DNA of 13,305 nucleotides from positions 1-13,305 of the forward strand of contig LKNH01000040.1 of the NCBI GenBank assembly GCA_001564135.1, in the 5' to 3' direction. The position numbers were made by a program, and so were the translations under genes. The DNA comes from Halobacteriaceae archaeon Tc-Br11_E2g27 (GTDB lineage Archaea; Halobacteriota; Halobacteria; Halobacteriales; Haloarculaceae). Of this stretch, positions 6,362 to 13,305 are shown piece by piece. Each line of letters begins with the position of its first letter. Position 1 is the first letter of the stretch. The notes under the pieces were generated by a model. That model was not told the DNA's origin, did no database searches, and saw only the letters and a program-made list of their open reading frames with translations.

Positions 6362-6672
6362 CCACGCGCCCGAAACTGATTCCGCTGGGTCGATACCTAC
6401 TGCCCGGAGTCATCGCTGTCGGGCTGTTCGGGATTATCGCAGCAACCGTACTTGCCGGCGAATTTGGCGCGGCAGAAGGATTTCCCGACGTGAGCATTGT
6501 CAGCGGCATTGGCTATGCACTCATCGGTGAACCTGCTGCTGCTGGTTCCGAGGCACTCTTCCAAAACACGGAGAGTTTCCTCGTTGCACTCATTCTCATC
6601 GCAGTCGCGCTTGATGCGGCTCTCGATGGAGCATTGATGACCGCAAAACGGGACGAGGAGGGGGATAACTGA
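6358..6672 (+). CDS. nuoJ2: NADH dehydrogenase-like complex subunit J2 (C-terminal half)
   Basis: 104 residues forming the C-terminal part of NuoJ. A short basic N terminus precedes a helix at about residues 14-34 (LLPGVIAVGLFGIIAATVLAG). A loop carries GIGYALIGE, the position where bacterial NuoJ reads as G...LY..Y, and a last helix follows at about 74-95 (FLVALILIAVALDAALDGALM), ending in a charged tail. Together with J1 it rebuilds the five-helix NuoJ topology. The ATG overlaps the J1 stop (ATGA at 6358-6361) and its own TGA overlaps the nuoK ATG (TGATG at 6670-6674). Start and end are therefore both fixed by neighbours. It should assemble beside NuoK and NuoA/H in the membrane arm. Confidence 0.85.
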   Translation: MTTRPKLIPLGRYLLPGVIAVGLFGIIAATVLAGEFGAAEGFPDVSIVSGIGYALIGEPAAAGSEALFQNTESFLVALILIAVALDAALDGALMTAKRDEEGDN

Positions 6673-6977
6673 TGAGTGTTCCACCGGAATACTATCTCAT
6701 CCTCTCCGCAGCCGTATTCGCAATCGGTGTTTTCGGTATCCTCGTCCGACGCAACGCACTCATGTTTTTGATGTCCGTTGAGTTGATGGTCAACGCGGCG
6801 AACATCAACCTGATTGCGTTCGCGTTCTTCTACGGAAACCTCACTGGACAGGTCTTTGCCCTGTTTGTCATCGCACTCGCTGCGGCAGAGGTCGCAATTG
6901 GTATCGGCATTATCCTGCTGTTGAACCGTAACTTCGACAGTATCGACGTGACAGAAGCCGTCACTATGAGGTGGTAA
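6672..6977 (+). CDS. nuoK: NADH dehydrogenase-like complex subunit K
   Basis: 101 residues, the normal size for NuoK/ND4L. There are three transmembrane helices. The two membrane glutamates essential for coupling in bacterial NuoK (E36 and E72 in E. coli) are present as E37 in FLMSVELMVNAANI and E73 in LAAAEVAIGIGIILLLNRN, with the usual asparagines after the first. The start ATG shares one base with the nuoJ2 stop, and one base separates its TAA from the nuoL ATG. It is a confident ortholog by length, motifs and context, and should take part in the proton-conducting path between the quinone site and the antiporter subunits. Confidence 0.95.
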   Translation: MSVPPEYYLILSAAVFAIGVFGILVRRNALMFLMSVELMVNAANINLIAFAFFYGNLTGQVFALFVIALAAAEVAIGIGIILLLNRNFDSIDVTEAVTMRW

Positions 6978-6978
6978 C

Positions 6979-9030
6979 ATGTCGGAAATATTCTCTACTG
7001 CACCAGCAATCGTTCTGTTCCCGCTCGCCTCGTTTTTGATTATCCTCGCCTTTGGCAAGTGGATGCCTCTCCGGGGCGCACTCGCTGGCATTGTTGCCAC
7101 TGGCTTTTCGCTTGCCGTTTCCATCTGGGTCGCTCTCCAGATGGCACTGAATGGCGTCGGACCGTATCAGGAAACCCTCTATGAGTTCATCGCTGGGCTC
7201 GAGGGTGAAGGTGTCACACTGACGTTTGGTGTTCTATTCGACCCACTGTCGGTGCTGATGCTCATCATCGTCTCGCTAATTGCATTCCTTGTCCACGTCT
7301 TCTCACTTGGCTATATGAACGACGAGGGCGAAACTGGCCTTCCCCGTTATTACGCTAGCCTGAGTCTGTTTACGTTCTCGATGCTCGCGTTCGTCGTCGC
7401 CGACAACCTGCTAATGGCGTTTGTCTTCTTCGAGCTCGTGGGCCTCTGTTCGTATCTGCTGATTGGCTTCTGGTTCCGCCGTGACGGGCCACCAAGCGCA
7501 GCAAAGAAGGCGTTCCTGGTCACTCGATTCGGTGATTACTTCTTCCTTGTCGGTGTCGTTGCTGTCTTCGCCGTCTTCGGCACGACAGCCTACGCGGGCG
7601 AGAACTCGTTTATCAACCAGGCCGCGGATATGGTCGGAGATGGAACTGAGTACACGTTCCTTAACCTGAGCTCACAGCAGGTTATCGACATTACAGCACT
7701 CTTAATTCTTGGTGGTGCCATCGGGAAATCAGCGCAGTTCCCGCTCCATACCTGGCTTCCTGACGCGATGGAAGGTCCAACGCCGGTTTCGGCGCTCATC
7801 CACGCAGCGACGATGGTCGCCGCCGGTGTCTATCTCGTTGCCCGGATGTACGGCTTCTACGCACTTTCGCCGAACGTCCTCGCTATCCTCGCGCTCCTCG
7901 GTGGCTTTACCGCGCTCTTTGCAGCGACCATGGCGCTGGTCAAACAGGAGCTGAAACAGGTGCTCGCGTACTCGACCATCTCTCAGTATGGCTACATGAT
8001 GCTCGCGCTGGGTGGTGGTGGGTATGTTGCAGCAGTCTTCCACCTGACAACCCACGCGATTTTCAAGGCGCTGCTCTTCCTCGGTGCTGGTGCGGTCATC
8101 ATCGCCATGCACCACGAGGAGAATATGTGGGAGATGGGTGGTCTCAAAGACAAGATGCGCGTTACCTACCTCACGTTCCTCGCAGGTTCGCTCGCGCTTG
8201 CAGGCCTCTTCCCGTTCGCTGGATTCTGGTCCAAAGATGAGGCGCTGTTCGAAACGCTTGAACATGCACTTGGTGGTGCAGACGTACTCTTCGTCGCGTA
8301 TGGATTCGGACTGCTCGCCGTTATCATCACAGCGTTTTACACGTTCCGCATGGTCTTTCTCACCTTCCACGGTGAGCCACGAACCGACCACGCGGAAGAG
8401 CCGCATTCGATTGGTTGGAACATGAAATTACCGCTAGTTGTCCTCGGTATCGGCTCAGTCGTAGCCGGTGTTCTGAACATGGGTGTTATCAAGGAGTTCA
8501 TCGGCGAGGATAATCTGTTCCTCAAAGAGTGGCTGGACGGCGCAACAATCGGCGAGGAGTACGGCACCGAAGCATTTGCGCTTTCGTACAGCCATTACGG
8601 TGAACAGCTCTCGGAATACGCCGGCTATGAAGCGGCAACGCTTTCGCCGCTCGGACCCGGCGCTATCGCGTTAGTGTTGGCAGTTGTCGGTCTCGGTGCT
8701 GCGTGGTATCTCTACCGTGCACCGGAGCCAGCGCCACATATGACCAAACTCGGTGGTGTGCGAACTGTACTCATGAACAACTACTATCAGGACGAAGCGC
8801 AGGTCTGGTTCGCAACCGGGTTCACGCTCCCGATTGCGCGCGGAGCAAACACGTTCGACCAGGGCATTATTGACGGACTCGTGGACGGAGCAGGTGGAGT
8901 GAGTATGTACGCAGGTGAACGCTTCCGGAAGATTCAGACAGGTATCGTAAGCAACTACGCTGCCCTGCTGACACTGGGGCTGTTGTTGCTCCTTGTTTGG
9001 CTGGGTATTGACGGAGGGTGGTGGTTCTAA
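6979..9030 (+). CDS. nuoL: NADH dehydrogenase-like complex subunit L (antiporter-like)
   Basis: 683 residues, longer than the roughly 610 of E. coli NuoL. It is the distal proton-pumping antiporter-like subunit. Key charged residues are all found: E152 in VFFELVGLCSYLLIG, K250 in AIGKSAQFPLHTWLPDAMEG, H275 in LIHAATMVAAGVYLVARM, H355/H359/K363 in FHLTTHAIFKALLFLG, and K419 in FAGFWSKDEALF, matching E. coli E144, K229, H254, H334/H338/K342 and K399. QELKQVLAYSTISQYGYM (323-340) marks the broken-helix region. Beyond about residue 530 there are polar segments and a final helix near the C terminus (ALLTLGLLLLLVWLGI), consistent with the lateral helix and its anchor. The extra length lies mainly in soluble loops. 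The TAA overlaps the nuoM ATG. Confidence 0.95.
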   Translation: MSEIFSTAPAIVLFPLASFLIILAFGKWMPLRGALAGIVATGFSLAVSIWVALQMALNGVGPYQETLYEFIAGLEGEGVTLTFGVLFDPLSVLMLIIVSLIAFLVHVFSLGYMNDEGETGLPRYYASLSLFTFSMLAFVVADNLLMAFVFFELVGLCSYLLIGFWFRRDGPPSAAKKAFLVTRFGDYFFLVGVVAVFAVFGTTAYAGENSFINQAADMVGDGTEYTFLNLSSQQVIDITALLILGGAIGKSAQFPLHTWLPDAMEGPTPVSALIHAATMVAAGVYLVARMYGFYALSPNVLAILALLGGFTALFAATMALVKQELKQVLAYSTISQYGYMMLALGGGGYVAAVFHLTTHAIFKALLFLGAGAVIIAMHHEENMWEMGGLKDKMRVTYLTFLAGSLALAGLFPFAGFWSKDEALFETLEHALGGADVLFVAYGFGLLAVIITAFYTFRMVFLTFHGEPRTDHAEEPHSIGWNMKLPLVVLGIGSVVAGVLNMGVIKEFIGEDNLFLKEWLDGATIGEEYGTEAFALSYSHYGEQLSEYAGYEAATLSPLGPGAIALVLAVVGLGAAWYLYRAPEPAPHMTKLGGVRTVLMNNYYQDEAQVWFATGFTLPIARGANTFDQGIIDGLVDGAGGVSMYAGERFRKIQTGIVSNYAALLTLGLLLLLVWLGIDGGWWF

Positions 9031-10607
9031 TGTTGATAGAACTCCTCCTTGCGGTTACGCTCGCAAGCGCGTTCGTGGTGTTTCTTGCACCGGACCGCTA
9101 TGCAGCCAAACTAGCAACCACGCTCAGTGTCTTGCCGGTTATCGGAACGGCAATCATGTGGTTCTCGTTCGATGCATCGGGTAATGCCCTTCGTGATGGC
9201 AGTACTATCGCCTTTGAGACCCAGCAGGAATGGTTTGAACTCGGGCAGTACACGCTACAATGGCACGTCGGTGTTGACGGGGTTAGCTTCCCGCTGCTTG
9301 CGTTGACGACTGTCCTCACAACGCTTGCGATGATTTCCTCGTGGACACCAATCAAAGAGCGCCAGTCTCAGTTCTACGGCTTCATGCTGCTGATGGAGAC
9401 GGCGCTTATCGGTGTCTTCGTCGCTCTTGACTTTTTCGTCTGGTTTGTCTTCTGGGAGTTCGTGCTCATTCCGATGTATTTCCTGATTGCACGTTGGGGC
9501 GGCCCACGACGAAAATACGCAGCTATCAAGTTCCTGATTTACACGAACGTGGGCTCGCTGGTGATGTTCATCGGCATCTTCCTTATGGTGTTGAACCTCG
9601 ATGGGCTCACCGTTCTCTCGCTGCCCGCAATTACTGAGGCGGTTCTCGCGGCGGAGACGCTCGGTGAAATTAGTCTGCTCGGGATTGCCGCCTTCGACGT
9701 CAAGGCGGCCGCATTCCTGTTGCTGTTCCTTGGCTTTGCGGTGAAAGTTCCTATCGTGCCGTTCCACACGTGGCTTCCGGACGCTCACGTTGAGGCACCG
9801 ACGCCGGTGTCGGTGATGCTGGCCGGTGTCCTCCTGAAAATGGGAACCTACGCACTGCTTCGGTTCAACTTCACGATGCTCCCCGATATTGCGGTCGAGT
9901 ACGCACTCATCATCGCTGTTGTCGGTGTTATCAGCATCATCTACGGTGCGCTTCTTGCGATGGCACAGCGTGACCTCAAACGCATCGTTGCATACTCCTC
10001 AATCTCGTCGATGGGCTATGTCATCGTCGGGCTGGTTGCGTTCACCCCACACGGAATGGGCGGGGCAACGTTCCAGATGGTGAGTCACGGTCTCATCTCG
10101 GGACTCATGTTCATGACAGTTGGTGTTATCTACAACGCTACGCACACACGCATGGTCGGGGACATGAGCGGGCTGTTCGACAAGATGCCCTACACGGTTG
10201 CTATCTTCATCGCTGGCGCGTTCGGTTACATGGGACTGCCGTTGATGAGCGGTTTCGCCGCTGAAGTGCTCATCTTCATCGGCGCGTTCGAATCGGCCGT
10301 TATTACGGCTGCACCGCTGATTACTGCGATGGCAATGTTCGGTATCGTCCTCGTTGCAGGCTACCTGCTGTGGGCGATGCAACGGACGCTGTATGGCGAG
10401 TATGAACTCGAAACGGGGTATGATATCGGCCGTGCACCAGTTCACGATATCGCGCCGTTGCTGGCGCTCATCGGTCTGGTCATTCTGCTCGGTGTCAACC
10501 CTGACCTCATTTACCAGGTGATTCAGGACGCTGTTTCGCCGCTCGTCGATGAGGGGCTAGCTGCTACAACTGTTGCCGTTGACGTCTTCGGAGGTGTTCT
10601 GCGATGA
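9030..10607 (+). CDS. nuoM: NADH dehydrogenase-like complex subunit M (antiporter-like)
   Basis: 525 residues from the ATG at 9030, which overlaps the nuoL TAA as TAATG. An in-frame GTG at 9018 would add four residues lying inside nuoL and is less likely. This is the middle antiporter-like proton channel. E143 lies in FVFWEFVLIPMYFLI (E144 in E. coli), K239 in GFAVKVPIVPFHTWLPDAH (K234) and K270 in AGVLLKMGTYALLRF (K265). AMAQRDLKRIVAYSSISSMGY carries the broken-helix signature, and the distal acidic residue is kept in LMSGFAAEVLIFIGAF. All pumping residues I can check are conserved, so the subunit should be functional. Its TGA overlaps the nuoN ATG by four bases (ATGA). Confidence 0.95.
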   Translation: MLIELLLAVTLASAFVVFLAPDRYAAKLATTLSVLPVIGTAIMWFSFDASGNALRDGSTIAFETQQEWFELGQYTLQWHVGVDGVSFPLLALTTVLTTLAMISSWTPIKERQSQFYGFMLLMETALIGVFVALDFFVWFVFWEFVLIPMYFLIARWGGPRRKYAAIKFLIYTNVGSLVMFIGIFLMVLNLDGLTVLSLPAITEAVLAAETLGEISLLGIAAFDVKAAAFLLLFLGFAVKVPIVPFHTWLPDAHVEAPTPVSVMLAGVLLKMGTYALLRFNFTMLPDIAVEYALIIAVVGVISIIYGALLAMAQRDLKRIVAYSSISSMGYVIVGLVAFTPHGMGGATFQMVSHGLISGLMFMTVGVIYNATHTRMVGDMSGLFDKMPYTVAIFIAGAFGYMGLPLMSGFAAEVLIFIGAFESAVITAAPLITAMAMFGIVLVAGYLLWAMQRTLYGEYELETGYDIGRAPVHDIAPLLALIGLVILLGVNPDLIYQVIQDAVSPLVDEGLAATTVAVDVFGGVLR

Positions 10608-12130
10608 CTGAATTCGTTCTACAAGAGTGGACCGCACTTGCACCGCCTATCGTGCTTGCAATCACCGCTCTATTCCTACTCGCGGTGGATGCACTTGCAC
10701 CGGAAGATGAAAACGCAGGTATCTGGCTTGCAGGCGTTTCGGGCGTCGGAACGCTACTGACGCTCATCATCACGGGATGGTTCCTCGTCGCGGGGACAGG
10801 TCAGCCACGCGAAGGTGAACCGGCAAGTGCCGGGGCAATCGAACTGTTCGACGGAAACATCGTCGTCGACGGGATGGCGTTGTTTTTCATCACTATCATC
10901 GCAAGCGTCACCCTGTTGGTTATCGTTGCGAGCTACGATTATCTCAAGGACCATCCGTATCAGGCTGAATACTATACGCTTGCGATGCTCGCGGCGACGG
11001 GGATGGCGATGGTCGCTGTCTCGAACAGCTTCGTGGTTGCCTTCCTCAGTATCGAGTTAGCCTCCCTGCCATCCTACGCGCTTGTTGCCTCACTCAAAAA
11101 TAATCGCGGAAGCGTCGAAGGTGGACTGAAATACTTCCTCATCGGTGCCCTTTCGTCGGGTATCCTCATCTACGGGATTTCGCTTATCTACGTCGCAACT
11201 GGTTCGCTGCAGTTTGGTGCCGTTACCGAAGCAATTGTCGATGGTGACATCACCGGTGGCAACGGCATCCTCGGCATTGGTATCCTGATGATTCTTGCCG
11301 GATTCGGATTCAAGATTGCTGCTGTTCCGTTCCACTTCTGGGCACCGGAAGCCTACGAAGGGGCACCTGCACCGATTTCCGGCTTCCTCTCCTCAGCGTC
11401 GAAAGCCGCAGGGTTCGTCATCACGTTCCGGGTGTTTGTCGACGTGTTCCCGATTGGAGCGGTTGGAGACACTGTCGACTGGGTTGTTGCCTTCCAGGTG
11501 CTGGCCATCGTGACGATGACCGTCGCCAACTTTGCCGCACTCAAACAGACGAACGTCAAGCGCATGCTTGCGTATTCTTCGATTGGACACGCTGGCTACG
11601 TACTGATTGCTGTTGCGGCCCTCACCGGCGGGAATCAGGCGTTCATCCTCGGTTCAGGGATGGCACACCTGTTCGTTTACGGGTTCATGAACACTGGTGC
11701 GTTCCTCGTCATTGCCCTTGTCGAGTACTGGGGTGTTGGCCGGACGATTGAGGATTACAACGGGCTGGCAACGCAGGCACCCTTCGCTGCTGCGGCAATG
11801 AGCCTGTTCCTCTTTACGTTGGCTGGCCTCCCGCTTGGTGGTGGCTTCCTCTCGAAGTTCTACCTCCTGTGGGCATCTATCGAAGGTGGTGTTGCACTGC
11901 TTGCGATTGCACTCATCGTCAACAGCGCTGTCTCCCTGTATTATTACACTCGAGTCGTCAAGGCGATGTGGGTCGAAGAGCCAAGCGAAAGTCTTGAAAT
12001 CAATAGCTATCCGGTGGGCCTCTATACCGCCATCGCTCTGGCTGCACTCGTTACCGTGCTCTTGCTCCCTGGCTTTGGGTTCGTTGTGGAGTACGCACAG
12101 ACCGCAGCCGAAATGATTGCACCACCGTAA
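10604..12130 (+). CDS. nuoN: NADH dehydrogenase-like complex subunit N (antiporter-like)
   Basis: 508 residues, slightly longer than the roughly 485 of E. coli NuoN. It is the third antiporter-like subunit, nearest the quinone end. Conserved residues: E151 in LSIELASLPSYALVA, K176 in EGGLKYFLIGALSSG, K237 in GFKIAAVPFHFWAPEAYEG, K267 in SSASKAAGFVITFR, and the distal lysine in GGGFLSKFYLLWASI. The family motif ALKQTNVKRMLAYSSIGHAGYVL is present. The periplasm-side loop at about residues 65-85 (GTGQPREGEPASAGAIELFDG) is polar and acidic, as expected in a haloarchaeon. It is the last gene of the operon and is followed 8 bases later by a hairpin with a T-tract. No further nuo or menaquinone gene follows, since the next gene converges from the other strand. 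Confidence 0.95.
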   Translation: MTEFVLQEWTALAPPIVLAITALFLLAVDALAPEDENAGIWLAGVSGVGTLLTLIITGWFLVAGTGQPREGEPASAGAIELFDGNIVVDGMALFFITIIASVTLLVIVASYDYLKDHPYQAEYYTLAMLAATGMAMVAVSNSFVVAFLSIELASLPSYALVASLKNNRGSVEGGLKYFLIGALSSGILIYGISLIYVATGSLQFGAVTEAIVDGDITGGNGILGIGILMILAGFGFKIAAVPFHFWAPEAYEGAPAPISGFLSSASKAAGFVITFRVFVDVFPIGAVGDTVDWVVAFQVLAIVTMTVANFAALKQTNVKRMLAYSSIGHAGYVLIAVAALTGGNQAFILGSGMAHLFVYGFMNTGAFLVIALVEYWGVGRTIEDYNGLATQAPFAAAAMSLFLFTLAGLPLGGGFLSKFYLLWASIEGGVALLAIALIVNSAVSLYYYTRVVKAMWVEEPSESLEINSYPVGLYTAIALAALVTVLLLPGFGFVVEYAQTAAEMIAPP

Positions 12131-12138
12131 CTCTACCT

Positions 12139-12171
12139 CGATAACGGCTTTCGACGTTTTTCGTGTTATCG
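12139..12171 (+). terminator. Hairpin with T-tract after nuoN
   Basis: The 7-base arms CGATAAC (12139-12145) and GTTATCG (12165-12171) are perfectly complementary. Nested against the right arm is a small ACG-TTTTT-CGT hairpin (12154-12164). The five T run sits in the loop, as expected for an archaeal U-tract-dependent stop of plus-strand transcription from nuoN. The right arm covers the stop codon of the convergent kinase (12168-12166). On the minus strand the run is A, so the same element is unlikely to work equally well for the kinase. Confidence 0.45.
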
Positions 12172-13305
12172 CTGCAACGTGATGGTAACCGCAGTTCCGC
12201 TGGGCTTGGTCTCTTCGACAGTAATTGACCCACCAGCTTCTTCGACGATGAGATGAATGAGCCAGAGGCCCAGTCCGCTACCGTGATATAGTTGTTCGCT
12301 TTCGTTGTTTCCAGTCAGTACCTGTCTATCCATCTCAGGGATTCCTGGGCCGTTGTCAGCGACCGTAATTGATGGACCATCTGTATCGTCGGTCACTTGA
12401 ATTTCGACGACAGGTGAATCGCTTTCTGCGTGTACAATCGAATTCTCTATGAGTTCGGCGACTGCCTGTTCAATAGCCACGGTAGTTGTCACAGGACACG
12501 TCTCAGGTATCGTCAGCGCTATCTCGGCAGTTGGGTATTGATCACGCTTTCGGTCAGCGAGCGTTCTTGCCAATTGAGAGAGGTCAACTGTCTGACTACG
12601 GGACGACTCAGTCAAAAATTTCGTTATATCACGCTGTTTCTGGACCATCCGGTTGACCTTCCGGCTGGTTTCCAGAATCCGATTGGTGTCCTCCACGAGT
12701 TCTCCCTCGACCGCAGCCTGTAATTTCTCGGCAAACATCCCAATCGTCGTCATATCGTTTCGCAGGTTATGTCGGAGGACGCGGTCAATCACTTCCAGTT
12801 GCTGCTCTCTCGATTTTACATCTGTCACAACTCGACAGATAGCCAGCGTTCCTGCAACTGACCCATCTTGGTCGTAGTATGGATATCGCCTCGTTGAGAA
12901 GACTTCGTGATCTTCCGCTGGAAACGTGGGTGAAATTGTATACCGAACCGGCTGCTCCGTCTCGATGACCTCCTGTTTGCGCTCCTCAATGAACGTCGCT
13001 GATTCCTCGTCCATAAATGCAGTCTCAGTCTCGCCGAGTAATTCTTCACGAGGCATCTCAGCATATGTCGTGAGCGCGTCGTTGACCAGAATAAATTGCC
13101 CCTCTTTGTCCTGAAGCATAATGGGGTCTTCCAACCGCTCAACGATGTCGCGAATCATCTCCAGTCGTTTTGTAACGTTCACACGCTCTGTGATATCTGA
13201 TTGAATAGCAACAAAACGTTCAAGTTCGCCAGAGTCGCTTTTGACTGGCGCTATCGTTTGGCTTGCATGATATCGCTCTCCATCTTTCCGTTCGTTTAGA
13301 ATATC
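12166..13305 (-). CDS. PAS-domain sensor histidine kinase, N terminus outside window
   Basis: The reading frame stays open to the right edge, so the gene starts beyond the window; an internal GTG at 13182 is not the true start. The first part (13305 to about 13190) translates to ILNERKDGERYHASQTIAPV followed by a stretch ending FVAIQSDITER, the C-terminal end of a PAS/PAC domain. A second PAS/PAC follows (about 13160-12810; motifs LEDPIMLQDKEGQFILVNDA and GTLAICRVVTDVKSRE). The H-box RVLRHNLRND has its phospho-accepting His at 12771-12769; HNLRND is the common haloarchaeal form. The ATPase domain shows an N-box (AELIENSIVHA), G1 (VADNGPGIP) and G2 (HGSGLGLWLIH). No membrane helix or receiver domain is visible in this part, so it appears cytosolic and its response regulator is encoded elsewhere. 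The signal is unknown. It converges on nuoN with a 35-base gap. Confidence 0.9.
   Translation of the reverse strand, partial: DILNERKDGERYHASQTIAPVKSDSGELERFVAIQSDITERVNVTKRLEMIRDIVERLEDPIMLQDKEGQFILVNDALTTYAEMPREELLGETETAFMDEESATFIEERKQEVIETEQPVRYTISPTFPAEDHEVFSTRRYPYYDQDGSVAGTLAICRVVTDVKSREQQLEVIDRVLRHNLRNDMTTIGMFAEKLQAAVEGELVEDTNRILETSRKVNRMVQKQRDITKFLTESSRSQTVDLSQLARTLADRKRDQYPTAEIALTIPETCPVTTTVAIEQAVAELIENSIVHAESDSPVVEIQVTDDTDGPSITVADNGPGIPEMDRQVLTGNNESEQLYHGSGLGLWLIHLIVEEAGGSITVEETKPSGTAVTITLQR

Noticed and set aside
6098..6672. Split nuoJ as a recent frameshift or pseudogene
   Set aside because: Both halves have ATG starts joined by an ATGA overlap, intact helices and clean ends; a two-gene NuoJ is the recalled haloarchaeal norm.
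7729..8406. 225-codon minus-strand frame within nuoL
   Set aside because: Antisense to highly conserved NuoL helices; Glu/Arg-rich shadow of hydrophobic codons.
1..13305. CRISPR array or tandem repeat block
   Set aside because: No regularly spaced direct repeats noticed anywhere in the window by reading.

Overview
The window comes from a haloarchaeon (class Halobacteria). The proteins are acidic, genes are packed with ATGA/TGATG-type overlaps, and several families are typical of this class: a NADH-dehydrogenase-like Nuo cluster with NuoJ split in two, a DUF7122-type protein beside an RNA m5C methyltransferase, a DUF7289-like surface protein with many N-glycosylation sequons, and a PAS histidine kinase with an HNLRND H-box. 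GC content looks moderate for the group and uneven: one 60-base sample inside nuoL is about 62% GC and one inside the surface-protein gene is about 30%. No species is assigned.

Layout. (1) Positions 1-107, minus strand: the 5' end of a gene resembling HD-domain phosphohydrolases. It diverges from (2) a membrane-anchored J-domain protein (204-1034, plus), with one TATA-like box between them. (3) Convergent with the latter is a 670-residue secreted or membrane-anchored surface protein with a pilin-like N terminus and two CARDB/APHP-like beta domains (1050-3062, minus), preceded by an AT-rich region with palindromes. (4) A minus-strand operon follows: a geranylgeranyl-reductase-family flavoprotein (4756-5841), then a NOL1/NOP2/Sun-type RNA m5C methyltransferase (3784-4740), then a DUF7122-type protein (3275-3787). 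(5) A 256-base divergent intergenic region (5842-6097) holds a nested inverted-repeat structure. (6) Six membrane-arm genes of a complex-I-like enzyme, nuoJ1-J2-K-L-M-N, run in one tightly coupled plus-strand operon (6098-12130). (7) A hairpin with a T-tract lies between nuoN and (8) a convergent PAS sensor histidine kinase (12166 to beyond the right edge).

How it fits together. NuoJ-N make up the antiporter-like part of the proton-pumping membrane arm. Subunits A, B, CD, H and I, which I expect directly upstream of nuoJ1 in haloarchaea, are not there. Either the complex is encoded at two loci or this is a separate membrane-arm module. The divergent flavoprotein belongs to a family that saturates isoprenoid chains of lipids or menaquinones, so a link to the quinone pool is possible but unproven. 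The methyltransferase/DUF7122 pair probably acts in RNA modification.

I found no mobile element, CRISPR array, tRNA or rRNA. The points most worth a second look are the nuo module without its usual 5' half, the structured divergent region before it, the AT-rich palindrome-preceded surface-protein gene, and the shared hairpin after nuoN.
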